A stretch of DNA of 64,000 nt, from NCBI GenBank assembly GCA_009859145.1, contig VRVR01000020.1, forward strand, positions 62,001 through 126,000. Reading direction: 5' to 3'. The position numbers were made by a program, and so were the translations under genes. The notes beneath the pieces were generated by a model, which saw only the letters and a list, made by a program, of their open reading frames with translations, made no database searches and was not told the origin of the DNA. Positions 28,365-38,586 of the stretch are shown one piece after another; within the stretch, counting starts at the first letter, position 1; every line of letters starts with the position of its first letter. This DNA comes from Andalucia godoyi. Taxonomy: Eukaryota; Discoba; Jakobea; Jakobida; Andaluciidae.

Positions 28365-31300
28365 ATGTCGACGCCGAGTCCTGTGACGGAGATTTATCTA
28401 TCTCAAATATCGGATCTTTCAAAGTACTCAAATGTCGTGACTTCGGACACCTTGGTGCTGTCGTTTGATCTGAATCTCGACGAGTCCGTGAAGAAGTTGG
28501 ATGCGTTTTCGGAGACGCTGGTTGAGGAGTTTGTTGCGTCGTTAAAGTTCACTTCGCAGTCATTTCGGCGCTTGGAGATCGATAATGCTTGGATTTCAGG
28601 CAGCTTTTTCCCTGCTTTGCAACTGGCGTTCCTTTCGTCAGACGATGTGTTTCCAAAATCATTGTACCTGAGGAACTGCTGCTTTGACCATGCTGCCGCT
28701 GCTTTGGAAAAGCTCGTTCCTTCGTTCTGCATCGATGAATCGGCTTGTTCTTTACGGTTGCTGGATTGCGAGGACTGCAACTTGGTGGCTCGGCACGCGT
28801 CCCTGCTCCTCATGAATCTGGCAGAGGCCCATTCGGTGCCGACAGCGACTGCAGCGGATGTTGCGGTTCGATTTTCGAGAGTCGACTGCTCGGATCCAGA
28901 AGCTGCCCAGTTGTTGTTCCTCATGATGAAAGAGTCTAACCTCAAATTTCGATATTTGATGTTTGAGAATTGCTATTTCCTTCCGGATGTGTTTCCATGG
29001 CTTTGGAAAGTGTGGGAGAGGGATGGTCGGCGTCCCCGTGATCGTGAGGACCGTGAGGACCGTGATGGTGATGGTGATGATACCGATGGTGATGCCACTG
29101 ATGATGAAAGGGAAGAAGAACGATCAAGCGGTTGTCAGTTTTTCGATATCTCCTTTTCAAAGAATCCAATTGGCATGCCAGAGATTTGGTCGTCGTTCTA
29201 TGAATCTGCTTCTAAAGGGAACCGTGTGTTCCATCGGCTGCGCGGATTGGATTTGTCATGCACGGGACTGACCCAGAGGAGTTTGCATTACCTGCTTTCC
29301 GGATTATGTCTGTCGGGTGCCTCTGCTTCTCTCACGACTCTAGACTTGAGCTATAATCCGTTGGATGACGCCTCTGTGAAGACGCTGTGTGATGAGCTGT
29401 CTTCACGTGGATCGTTTTCCACATCCTTGCGAAACTTGGCTCTGGTTGCTTGCTACATTTCTCCAAAGTCCGTAGCCAGGTTGCTGGGACTTGTTGCATC
29501 ATTTGAGTGCCTTGTTCATGTGGATTTGCGACACAATTCCATTTCTGCCGAAGATTTTCGACGTGTAATGTCGTTGGTAACAAGCTACATCTCGACCATG
29601 GAGCCGCGGACTGTAGCATTCTCTTCGCTGCTCACTCGCGAACGCAAGTCTCTGCCACTGGTCGACTTTTCCCAATGCTTTGTCCCCGATTCCTTGCAGT
29701 ACGTTCCGGAGTCCTTGCAGGCTTCTTTGGACTTCACGTTCGAGAGCGCCCCGCATCGTTTTTACGAACGATTCTGCGATGACAATTACGTCTTTCGAGA
29801 TCCAGAGTCTGGAAAGATCGTCTTGGACACGTCGCAGTTGCTAAAGCCGCAAGTCGACTCGTCTTATGGTGACGATGACGACCTGATCGTTGACAGCCCT
29901 GTTGGGGACGATATCCGTCGTCAGGGTGCAGGCGTTCCAGTCGTCGATTTGGACCTTGCGCAGGCTGTTGCGTCTAGTGAAGCAGATGCATTGAAATCGA
30001 TGTCCTGCAGACCAAAGTTTGTCACGAATCCTGCACCGTCCTGCTTTCCGGTGAACTGTCGGCAGTTCAACAATTCTTGCTACATCGACAGTGTGTTCTT
30101 TTGCATGTTCTATGCCTCTGGACTGTTTGATTCGCTGCTGAACGACGGAGTTGTCATTAATGAGGTCTTCCGTGCGCGATCCTTGCTGCGGAGATTTGTA
30201 ATTGATTTTCGAAGCGGCGCCGATGTCCATGCTGCGCGCGAGGCGTTTCGGGATGCTGTCCTTGGGTTCCCGAAGGCACTCGACTTGAACTGGCCCCCTG
30301 ATGGCAAGCGAGATGAAATGCAGGACGCAACGGAATTTCTGCAATGGTTTTTGCGTGCCTTTGGTTATAGACCGTTTCGTGTGAGATACAGAAATGAGAA
30401 TGCTGTGGAGCCGGAGTTTGTGCTGAGTGTCTTTCAAGGATGGTCTCAATCCGATGATGTTCGCGACCGAGGGACGAGTTTGCAAGAGTTCACGTCGTCG
30501 ACGGTCGAGTATCTATCCAAGGAGTGCGCGGTGCCCAAGATTCTGCCAATCGAAGCAGTGCGTCCTGAAGTTCGATATGCAATTGAAATGAATACATCGA
30601 TTAACCTGCGCCTGCACGACCACAATCAAGAAGTTGTCTATCGCTTCCATTCTTGCATTGTCCACTCTGCCTGTCACTATGTTTCAATTTGGAGAACGGA
30701 TGCATCCCCGACAGGATACATGATTTTCGACGATACAGCTGGAGAAAACATGCAGCTGCGGGTTATTGAACCGGATTCTTCGTTTTGGACCTTTGTGCAG
30801 CAATATGCGGTTCTATATTTCTATACCTTGTCGGATTCTGAAACGTCTTTGCACGATATGCATGTCGCAAGGAGTCAAAAGGGGTCGAGAAAGAGGCATC
30901 GACGATTTCATCAACACCATCGAAGTCATTTCGTTCCGCGGCATAGCTTCACTCATCAGCGAGGCCATCCGCATTTTCTTCCTTCTCAGCGAATCCCAAC
31001 GTTTGAAGAGCGGACGGCTGCTACGTCTTCCTCCGACGACATGACTATTTCTGACAACAACCTCGAACTTCCAGTTCGAATCCGTGAGCAGGTGTTTCAC
31101 GTCATTGTACCAATTTCCGGAAATGAGGACGTTGCTGATGTTTCCACATCCGTTCAACGATATATTCAGGATGTGTTGGGACAACCACATTATGAGATTC
31201 TGAGAGACATTGCAAGCGCCGAGGAACTGCAGGATTGGACCTCCGACGAAGAGGACGATTCCGAAGCGGCTGTGCAACGGGATCGAGCGCCTGCGGAAAC

Positions 31301-31415
31301 GGTTCGTGCGGACAAGAGTGATGGGCTTGATGACCCGCATAGACGACCATTGATCCCGCGTGAAAAGGTGTGGCGTGATCCACACAGTGGGACATTTCAC
31401 GTATTTATTGAATAG
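28365..31415 (+). CDS. Leucine-rich-repeat protein fused to ubiquitin-hydrolase-like (C19-type) domain
   Basis: 1016 residues. Leucine-rich repeats occupy about residues 285-415 (LRGLDLSCTGLTQRSL, LTTLDLSYNPLDD, LVHVDLRHNSIS), with an acidic Asp/Arg repeat before them. From about residue 555 the protein has a papain-fold peptidase signature. Gln-Phe-Asn-Asn-Ser-Cys-Tyr-Ile-Asp places the presumed nucleophile at Cys572. An HSACHYVSIW box places His771, and MIFDDTAGE gives Asp789. This Cys/His/Asp layout is that of ubiquitin-specific proteases, in the short form also seen in large DNA viruses and some bacteria. Predicted role: LRR-guided removal of ubiquitin or a ubiquitin-like protein. The C-terminal about 180 residues are basic then acidic and unassigned. 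Confidence 0.75.
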   Translation: MSTPSPVTEIYLSQISDLSKYSNVVTSDTLVLSFDLNLDESVKKLDAFSETLVEEFVASLKFTSQSFRRLEIDNAWISGSFFPALQLAFLSSDDVFPKSLYLRNCCFDHAAAALEKLVPSFCIDESACSLRLLDCEDCNLVARHASLLLMNLAEAHSVPTATAADVAVRFSRVDCSDPEAAQLLFLMMKESNLKFRYLMFENCYFLPDVFPWLWKVWERDGRRPRDREDREDRDGDGDDTDGDATDDEREEERSSGCQFFDISFSKNPIGMPEIWSSFYESASKGNRVFHRLRGLDLSCTGLTQRSLHYLLSGLCLSGASASLTTLDLSYNPLDDASVKTLCDELSSRGSFSTSLRNLALVACYISPKSVARLLGLVASFECLVHVDLRHNSISAEDFRRVMSLVTSYISTMEPRTVAFSSLLTRERKSLPLVDFSQCFVPDSLQYVPESLQASLDFTFESAPHRFYERFCDDNYVFRDPESGKIVLDTSQLLKPQVDSSYGDDDDLIVDSPVGDDIRRQGAGVPVVDLDLAQAVASSEADALKSMSCRPKFVTNPAPSCFPVNCRQFNNSCYIDSVFFCMFYASGLFDSLLNDGVVINEVFRARSLLRRFVIDFRSGADVHAAREAFRDAVLGFPKALDLNWPPDGKRDEMQDATEFLQWFLRAFGYRPFRVRYRNENAVEPEFVLSVFQGWSQSDDVRDRGTSLQEFTSSTVEYLSKECAVPKILPIEAVRPEVRYAIEMNTSINLRLHDHNQEVVYRFHSCIVHSACHYVSIWRTDASPTGYMIFDDTAGENMQLRVIEPDSSFWTFVQQYAVLYFYTLSDSETSLHDMHVARSQKGSRKRHRRFHQHHRSHFVPRHSFTHQRGHPHFLPSQRIPTFEERTAATSSSDDMTISDNNLELPVRIREQVFHVIVPISGNEDVADVSTSVQRYIQDVLGQPHYEILRDIASAEELQDWTSDEEDDSEAAVQRDRAPAETVRADKSDGLDDPHRRPLIPREKVWRDPHSGTFHVFIE

Positions 31416-31540
31416 CGAATTTCGATGTAAATATAAATATATATATATATATACTGGTATTTTGTGCTTGCGAAATGTTCCCGCGGCGATGCACAGCAAG
31501 TTAGACATTCGCAAACAGCAGTATCCACAGCATGGCTGTA

Positions 31541-33712
31541 TCATGGAAGAACGATGCCCCCCGCCAGCTCGCCTCCTTTTTTCGTATCCGCCAGAGACAC
31601 CACAAGCGAAGCAAGGGTGTTTTCTGGTGAAGGAATAGGCGACGTAGATGGAATATCACGCTTGACAGTGAGCGATTCGTCATTGGGGTTTGCTGCGGAT
31701 TCGTCATTGGGGTTTGCTGCGGATTCCTCATATTGTCGTCGCGACCATTCAATGCGGTCCAAGATCGGGGCCGAGGATCCCAATGCAGAAGCGCTTCTTT
31801 CGTAGTAGATGATGGCTACTTCCGGGAGGAAACTTTTGGCACAATCTGGAAGCATGTGATACACAAGTGATTGGTCAACAGCCTTCCAGAACAGTGGGAT
31901 GTGGCCGGTCTTGATGGTGACATGAAACACTGCCATGAGCAGACGGAATGCAAAAGATCTTCTTGACATCCGGTGCGGCAATCTCTGGGTCACAATGCCA
32001 TGCGCAGGATCATCGCAGAACAACTTGAGTTGTGCAGCATCGGCCCGATCAAGGATGTTTCGCTTGAAATCACGGAATCGGAACTGTGCCATTGCGCTTT
32101 CGTTCGGAATCAGGCCAAATTCAACTGCAAGCTGAGCTTGCGTCAAAACCGTCATGGAAAAAGAAGGAGGGTATTCGCGATCATTCCTGACGGAAGACGG
32201 ATAATACGCAGCAGGCAACGGATCCGAGTTGTCGAGCCCATCAAGAAAATTCCGCAGTGCAACAAGATTGATTTCCACCTTTGGTCGCGGCGCATACGGC
32301 TCTATTCCTGCGGACTGAGTTGTTGCCAGAGAGTTTTGGTATCGCACATGCCCCGAAACAAATGCTGCCGATGTCCCATAGTTGTGGTAGGACCCACATC
32401 CCACGGAAGACCCAGCGGGTGAATGCAAGAGTTGATGCTGCAGATAACCATGATCATGATGATGATAATGAGGTTGGTAATGAGGGTGAGAATGAGGGTG
32501 AGAATGAGGGTGAGAATGAGGGTGAGAATGAGGGTGAGAATGAGGGTGAGAATGAGGATGATTCTGTTGTTCTGCATCCCGAGACGGCCTGCCATTGTCT
32601 ACCGTCCGTGCAAGTGAACAGATACAGTTCCCACTCGCGTTGTGTCGTCCCGCGACGAAATCGCGCTGGTGGCTACTGTTATGACACAAATCAGACAAAG
32701 GAGGCGACGAGGATGACGATGATGATGAAGAAGAAGCGTTGCTGGTACATCGGAGATAGTTACGGCATCGCATTTTCTTCGACGGATTGTCGTCGCAAGA
32801 CGAACATGGAGACGAAGAGTCATTTGAAAATGCTGAAGGAGCAGCAAAATCGCAGGTGATTGATGCACTCGTTCCGGATCCACGCAAGGCCATGTGATCT
32901 GGCGCTGGCCCAAACTGCAAATACATACTTGCGTGGGCCACACTTGGAAGCGGAGCACCAAACGACGGTCCTGATCTCACATTCGAAGACGGAAGACCTT
33001 GGTACTGGTCTGAATAGGGATGTGCTGGAAACGGGACAGATCCTTGAGGATGCGCAGGCAGTCCATTGAAGCCACTGTGACTCTGGCTGTGACTTGGAAG
33101 CTGGTTGTGCCCGTGTATGTGAAACATGCTCGAACCTCCCGGCATCCTTGAAGGACCGTCATATGCTGCAGGACCGAACGGTCCTTGATTCCTCCGATAG
33201 CTCCACTCTGGATTCACGCTGTATGTGCTTCCACCATCATTGCTGTAGCCATTCGCAGCATTCGAACTGCTGTTGTTTGAATAGTACGATGCAGAGAGAA
33301 CACTGTTCCCGCTCAGTTCGGTTGGGCAGTTGCTCGAACTTGCAAGCGAGGAGGTCGAACTCCTGTGATGAAAACTGTATGGGTGTGGGGGTGGAGGCGG
33401 CAGGGGTAATGGGAGTGGCGGCAGTGGCAGTGGCAGTGGCAGTGAGAGCGATGATGGCGGCGGAGGAAAAGACCTGGACTGGTGTTGCCCGTAAGGCGGT
33501 GCGTAGGAGGCGTGGGGATGGAGTACTGCCGCAGAGGGAGCATTCATAGATGACGATGACGACGACACGGTAGACAATGTGTTCGATGACGTGGAAGGTG
33601 ACGACGCAGATGCCGACGATGCAGTAGAAGGCGACGATTGAGAGGTGGAGAGAACAGGGTAGGAGCCATAAGCACTGGAACGAAACTCGGCATTTGGATA
33701 TATTGGATGCAT
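31541..33712 (-). CDS. Low-complexity protein with unrecognised C-terminal domain (paralogue B)
   Basis: 723 residues. The N-terminal two thirds are Ser/Pro/Tyr/Gly-rich and hold a (His-Ser-His-Pro)n tract coded by a 12-bp repeat (about 32480-32556). The domain near residues 525-660 repeats that of the 18331-20178 protein: AMAQFRFRDFKRNILDRAD, RLPHRMSRRSFAFRLLMAVF, IPLFWKAVD and MLPDCAKSFLPEVAI. A duplicated octapeptide (SAANPNDE) lies just before the C-terminal tail. Both proteins also have His-rich tracts in the low-complexity arm. Function unknown. Confidence 0.75.
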   Translation of the reverse strand: MHPIYPNAEFRSSAYGSYPVLSTSQSSPSTASSASASSPSTSSNTLSTVSSSSSSMNAPSAAVLHPHASYAPPYGQHQSRSFPPPPSSLSLPLPLPLPPLPLPLPPPPPHPYSFHHRSSTSSLASSSNCPTELSGNSVLSASYYSNNSSSNAANGYSNDGGSTYSVNPEWSYRRNQGPFGPAAYDGPSRMPGGSSMFHIHGHNQLPSHSQSHSGFNGLPAHPQGSVPFPAHPYSDQYQGLPSSNVRSGPSFGAPLPSVAHASMYLQFGPAPDHMALRGSGTSASITCDFAAPSAFSNDSSSPCSSCDDNPSKKMRCRNYLRCTSNASSSSSSSSSSPPLSDLCHNSSHQRDFVAGRHNASGNCICSLARTVDNGRPSRDAEQQNHPHSHPHSHPHSHPHSHPHSHPHSHPHYQPHYHHHDHGYLQHQLLHSPAGSSVGCGSYHNYGTSAAFVSGHVRYQNSLATTQSAGIEPYAPRPKVEINLVALRNFLDGLDNSDPLPAAYYPSSVRNDREYPPSFSMTVLTQAQLAVEFGLIPNESAMAQFRFRDFKRNILDRADAAQLKLFCDDPAHGIVTQRLPHRMSRRSFAFRLLMAVFHVTIKTGHIPLFWKAVDQSLVYHMLPDCAKSFLPEVAIIYYERSASALGSSAPILDRIEWSRRQYEESAANPNDESAANPNDESLTVKRDIPSTSPIPSPENTLASLVVSLADTKKGGELAGGIVLP

Positions 33713-33846
33713 GTTGTGAGTTGGCCGTCAGAAAACAACGTCAAAAAAAAAAACCAAACCAAACCAAAACCAAAACCAAAAACCAGGAACAAACACTCTT
33801 GTTTTTCTTTCTTGGTTCGTTCGCAAGTACTTTAATTGCGGGGGGG

Positions 33847-35410
33847 ATGTTGAAATGCCACGGATGTCAAAGATCGATGCAATTCGCGAAGGACAAGGAC
33901 CAGGAGAACACTGCGAAAGGAAAATATCGTGTCAGATTGAAGAGAAATCGCGGTTCGCCTATTTGGACACTGTGAAGCAAAAGGCTATTTTTGTCAGCTT
34001 CGGAATACCCGGAACAGAACGACTGATGTGGCAGATAGGTACGTAGAGCGGGGGAAGAGAGTCTGGAGCTTGGAGGAAACGAAGAACGGGGACGTGCAAG
34101 TACGGCGGCGGTGCTCGACTATGGAGACGCAGTGGGGGATTTCAATGTTGTTGTCTTTTTCAGAAAGGGGCTCAAAGGAGAACAATAGTGTGGTGGACGA
34201 CGAGAGGGTAAAGGTTGGTAAGGGGGAAAAGGGAGGGAAAAACCGACAGCAAGGAAGATGGGAGGCCTCGGCAGGCGGATAGGAAGAGAGAATGGCAGGG
34301 AGGACGGACGGTGGGAAGGGAAAGGAAGCAGGAGCAAGCAAAATGAATTCGCGAAGACCGTTCAGTCTATTTGCGTCTCACAAGCAAAATTATTTCGCGG
34401 CAAAAGAAGAAAAAGGTGGGGGCGTGGGGACCTTTGGAAGCTTCCTTCTGGTCGTTTCCCTTCCTCCTGTGCAAAAATAGCATGGAGACCTGGCACGCCG
34501 GGTGATAGTGAAGCGACGGCGGAGAGCAGACCGCTGGTGGGACAGTTGACTTCGTGACGCGTTGGGGAATGCCGGAGCACGATTGCTGACAAATCACTCA
34601 GGGATGTGCACGCGTTTGGCTGTGGAAGAAACGGAATTCGCCGCTTGAATCATATTGTTACCGGTGCTCCTCATACTCGTGGTTTATTTTTACTGTTTCC
34701 GCAGAGGATTCTGCTCTGATGTGTGGAACAAAGATGCTTGGACGATACCTTTCAGTCCGATCTTTCTTAGAACGCACATGCGAGCAAAGGAGGGAAAAAA
34801 AAACAGAGCGGAGTGTAATTTGTAGATCGAGATCTCCTAATCGGTCCACAACCTGCCTGAAACAGCAAGTCGAGGGACAAGCAGATAGCAGATCGCTGAG
34901 CGAACAGCTCGTAAACCGTTGCAGAGCTGGATTCCGCCACAGCGTCTGCTTTCCCACCCCCCTCCCCCCTACCCCCCCCCCCGCGCCCAACTCAGCGTCC
35001 TGGGTTCTTCAAATTTCGAGGACTGCAAAACTGCAGCAGGCAGAAGCAATATGGCTTTTCACGAGAACCTGGCGATTTCCTGGAACCGTGGGTGTCCAGC
35101 GTGATCTACACGCCGCTGTTGGATGTGCAGTGCGCATCTCCGTCTGCTTTCACCAACGAATGCAGCCCCGCTGGTGTCAATGTGCATGGACGCGGAGCTC
35201 GGGGATCCTTCGTCTACAAAGGGGGAAACGTTCACGTCTGCAAGAAACACAGAGCCAGAGGACAATGCGTCGAGTGGAATACGAAAAAAGAAGACTCCGA
35301 CGGCAGCCTCGACGGGAGGCTTTTCGTCTGTGGCGAGTCCACGTCGGCAATGTGTGAAGGAAGAAAGAAAGAAGAAAGAAAGAAAGAAAGACGGAGTGTT
35401 TTACGCGTGA
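33847..35410 (+). CDS. Unresolved, probably multi-exon gene
   Basis: Protein-like open stretches appear in changing plus-strand frames. 33855-34039 (MPRMSKIDAIREGQG ... GIPGTERLMWQI) ends at a good donor, GTACGT. A stretch after TTTTTCAG at about 34164 (RGSKENNSVVDDERVK) fits it in phase. 34706-34960 follows an acceptor-like TTTCCGCAG. 35123-35410 is Ser/Thr/Lys-rich, ending in a GAAA repeat. I could not join these into one model and see no known domain. A C-rich tract at 34955-34986 may be intronic. Treat as a place where transcript data are needed to define genes. Confidence 0.3.
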
Positions 35411-35531
35411 AAGCGGAGGTGCTCACAACCGACAAGAGCGGTGGGTGGGACGATAAACCACACCCCTCTTGATTCTTCGTGCGCCTTATCGTGTGCGTGC
35501 CAAAGATGACCAACTCTGTCCTTTCTGTTGT

Positions 35532-37079
35532 CTATGCCTTGGGGCAATCCTTGACAAATGGGATGAAGTCGAATCCGCAGTATGGCCGGAGAACCTCGGG
35601 GATGACGATTCCTTCCTTCGTCTGGTTATTCTCGAGGATGCAGCAAATTGTTCTGGTGGTTGCACACAGCGTGGAATTGAGCATGTGAACATACTCCTTC
35701 TCTCCAGACGACTTCTTGGACAAGCCAAAGCGGGTGTTCAGACGGCGTGACTGGTAATCCGTGCAGTTCGAGCACGACACAAGCTCACGGTACGTTTGGG
35801 ATGCCGGGAACCATGCCTCGAGATCATACTTTCTGGCGGCGGCGTTGTTCAATGCACCTGACACAATGTTCACGACATGGTACGGAAGTCCGAGTGACTG
35901 GTTGAACTCTTCGGCGTTCTTGAGCATCTCTTCCTGCAGATCCCACGAGTCGTTTCCAGACGGCGCAGTGCAGCAGAACTGCTCAATCTTTTCAAACTGG
36001 TGCACACGGAAAATTCCCAGTGTATCTCTTCCATGCGATCCAACCTCCTTTCGGAAACATGTCGAGAAGCCGGCATATTTAAGCGGAAGAGTCTTCGGGT
36101 CAACCCACTCGTTACGGTGGAACGCGCAGATTGGCTGTTCCGACGTCGCAATGAGGTACTTGTCTTCTCCTTCGCCTGTGACCTTGTACAACTCATCGTC
36201 GAACTGCTCGAGCTGGGCGACCTCGGCCATAATGTTCTTCTGCATGAAGAACGGAGTGTACAGGGCTGTGTATCCCTTCTTTGCAAGGAAAAACATCGCA
36301 TACTGCACCAGTCCAAGATGCAGAAGCACGGCCTTGCCCTTCAAGAAATATCCTCGTGATCCGGCAACCTCAGCACCTTTAATCGTGTCGTATCCATCGA
36401 TCATCCACATCAAGTCAACGTGGTTGTGCAATTTGTGTCCCTCTGCGCTGATCGCGGCCTTTTTTTCTCCAAACACACGCTCCACCCGGTTGTCGTCTTC
36501 ATTGTTCGAAACCGGTACCGACTCGTGGACAATGTTTCCGATCGAAACAAGAGTCTTGTCGCGGCGATTCTCCAGTTCTTCCATTCGTGTCTTTGAATCT
36601 GCAAGTTCAGAATCGTACTGCTTCGAAAGCGCTGAAAGTTGCGGAATCGAAAGCGTCGCAATTCTCGCAGTAGCCTCCGGTGTGGAAAGCGCTGGGAAGT
36701 CCGCTGGAAGCGTTGCATCTCCCTCTTCGCTAAAACATCATAACAAATAAATCAAAGCAATCAAGCATAAGCATAAGCATAAGTAACAGAAGCCACCTCC
36801 AAGATTATTCGAGACAGTTTAGACATTTTAGAAAAACTCCATTAAAATAAATTCATATGAACACACATACGATGCCTTTTGCTTCTTGAGCGTCGCATAG
36901 GCCTTTCCAACAGCATTCTTCCCGCGGCCAAGGTTGTCCGTAAATGCTCGTTCGCGCCGCCATTCTTCGTCAAGCGCGATAACCGCGTCAATGACAGACT
37001 GGTCCTTGTAGCGACGACGCTGCGATTCACGAATCACAGCGAGTTTCGACGGGTCACGGAACAATGCAATGTCAAGCAT
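35532..37079 (-). CDS. SARS1: Cytosolic seryl-tRNA synthetase, two exons
   Basis: Exon 1 is 36871-37079 and exon 2 is 35532-36729; the intron begins GTATGT and ends TTTTAG. Joined in phase they give 468 residues. Charges tRNA-Ser (and tRNA-Sec where present) with Ser. The N-terminal MLDIALFRDPSKLAVIRESQRRR and the antiparallel coiled-coil arm are typical of eukaryotic SerRS. Class II motif 2 is FRKEVGSHGRDTLGIFRVHQF and motif 3 is GIVIPEVLRPYCG. The TSEQPICAFHRNEW serine-binding loop and the Lys/Pro-rich C-terminal end are present. It has no targeting peptide and no long C-terminal extension as in vertebrates. Confidence 0.95.
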
Positions 37080-37175
37080 TTCTGGAAATCCCTCTCCTAA
37101 TTAATGGAATTAATTAGCTTTTAATTATTCTTTAAAAAAAAGTGGAAACTGAATAACCAACGCTATAACCAGCTG

Positions 37176-37367
37176 TCAATAGCGCTCGTTAGAAGGAAGA
37201 CGGGAAAAGATCGAAGCCGAAAAGAACGATTGCCAATTGCTCATTTGAGAGAAAGCAATTTCAATTCCAGATGCTCTGACAGCACTGACATTTTCCTTTC
37301 CCTGAGATGATGATGATGAAAACGAAAGGTCATTGAAGCGCGATGCTTCTACAACAGCCGGCGACAT
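37176..37367 (-). CDS. Possible small protein
   Basis: 63 residues from ATG at 37367 (MSPAVVEASRFNDLSF), Ser-rich with a hydrophobic C-terminal half (SNWQSFFSASIFSRL). It lies between SerRS and the acidic-protein gene, all on the minus strand. Composition is plausible, but there is no family match. The frame is open upstream to 37721, so it could also be the last exon of a longer gene. Confidence 0.35.
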   Translation of the reverse strand: MSPAVVEASRFNDLSFSSSSSQGKENVSAVRASGIEIAFSQMSNWQSFFSASIFSRLPSNERY

Positions 37368-37739
37368 TTTTTGGATTTTTTTTTCTTTTTTCCCTTTACG
37401 TCTGGAGTTTGGACAGCCAGTTTTGCTAAGCCTCCTGCCCCGTCCCGCTCCCTCTTCGAACACAGGGGATTCTTCAGTGTCCCAACAGTAGCAGCAGCCT
37501 TTATTGCAAAGGCCTGCACTCGGCATGCATCCGATCAAGATGAGATTGACGGACACAAGATCGCAGCCGCTCTCACAATCGCCAGCGCTACTACGGTGGC
37601 CCAGACAACTATGCTTGCAACGACGCTTGGGTTGGTCGGGCAGCAGTGCATTTTTTTTCAGGTTCATAAAAGGATGCGGATGAACGACCGCCCGGTAGAC
37701 AAAGAAGGACCCTGCATTCATGATACATGTCTACGCTAC

Positions 37740-38267
37740 TTACACGACGTGATGGCTCGGCGGCACAATAAACTTCCTCGTAAGCGTGACTGGTTCGTCA
37801 TCGTCGGTCTCTTCGTCGTCCTCTTGTTCGCTACCGCCACTGGAATCGGAAACCGCGCGAAACGGATCGACAATGATTTCTTCAACGTCTTCGGCTCGAT
37901 CGGCCATCTCGGCAATGATTTGCTGCACATTCTCTGGATCGTCCTCAAAATCATCCACAAAAGTAGAAAATCGTGCAGTCGCTGAACCCATTAGAAAGTC
38001 TACGTGATCCAGTCCCGAGGGCAGGCGACAACGCCCTTCTTCCCCCGTCGCAAGCACCACCTCCTCCAATACGACCTGCATTCCCCCAATACCCGCACTC
38101 GCAGCATTAGCAGCAACAGCGCCAGCAACAATGCTCTCTTCATCATCCGCGGCATTTGGCAACGAGCCTGTCGCATTCGCAGTCGTAGTCATTACTGGTT
38201 CACGAAGCTCGGAACCAAAGATGAACATCGCTCGCAGCTCATCCTGCGACTGCTGACGGACCGCCAT
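37740..38267 (-). CDS. Acidic protein of unknown function
   Basis: 175 residues, MAVRQQSQDELRAMF to a SHHVV end. The middle and C-terminal halves are strongly acidic (FVDDFEDDPENVQQIIAEMADRAEDVEEIIVDPF, with the cluster EQEDDEETDDDEP). The stop codon overlaps a consensus donor (GTGTAAGT), so the true gene may splice here into downstream sequence. One possible acceptor is at about 37717, which would add about 35 residues. No domain recognised. Confidence 0.55.
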   Translation of the reverse strand: MAVRQQSQDELRAMFIFGSELREPVMTTTANATGSLPNAADDEESIVAGAVAANAASAGIGGMQVVLEEVVLATGEEGRCRLPSGLDHVDFLMGSATARFSTFVDDFEDDPENVQQIIAEMADRAEDVEEIIVDPFRAVSDSSGGSEQEDDEETDDDEPVTLTRKFIVPPSHHVV

Positions 38268-38586
38268 TGAAAGAGGAGCCTCTCACTCTCTCTATCTAAT
38301 AATTTTATAAAAATTCCACTAAAAGTAGCTTTAATAGCCGTGAAATTCTGTTGAGATAGAGAGGAAACAATACCACACGAAAACGTAAACACACAAACCA
38401 ATAGAAGAGATTTTTTGTTACAGCAGGCAAGGAGGAAGAAACCCCCCGGGTTGAGGGCTTGAGGCTACATGCTCAGGGCTTTGGAACACTTGGTTTGGGT
38501 GATTGTTGTGGAGCCTTCGTCGTGCTTCATAGGTGGACCAACGGATGCGGATTAGGTTGGATTTCGACAAGTAAAGATTGGAATGA
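38268..38586. other. Divergent spacer, nothing recognised
   Basis: AT-rich upstream region shared by the acidic-protein gene and the following plus-strand gene. Confidence 0.5.

Noticed and set aside
32302-32859. Glu/Asn and Arg/Met repeat frames opposite paralogue B
   Set aside because: They are antisense readings of the 12-bp His-Ser-His-Pro repeat.
37371-37985. 205-codon plus-strand frame with a hydrophobic stretch
   Set aside because: It is the shadow of the acidic minus-strand gene; its hydrophobic and basic residues mirror the Asp/Glu codons.
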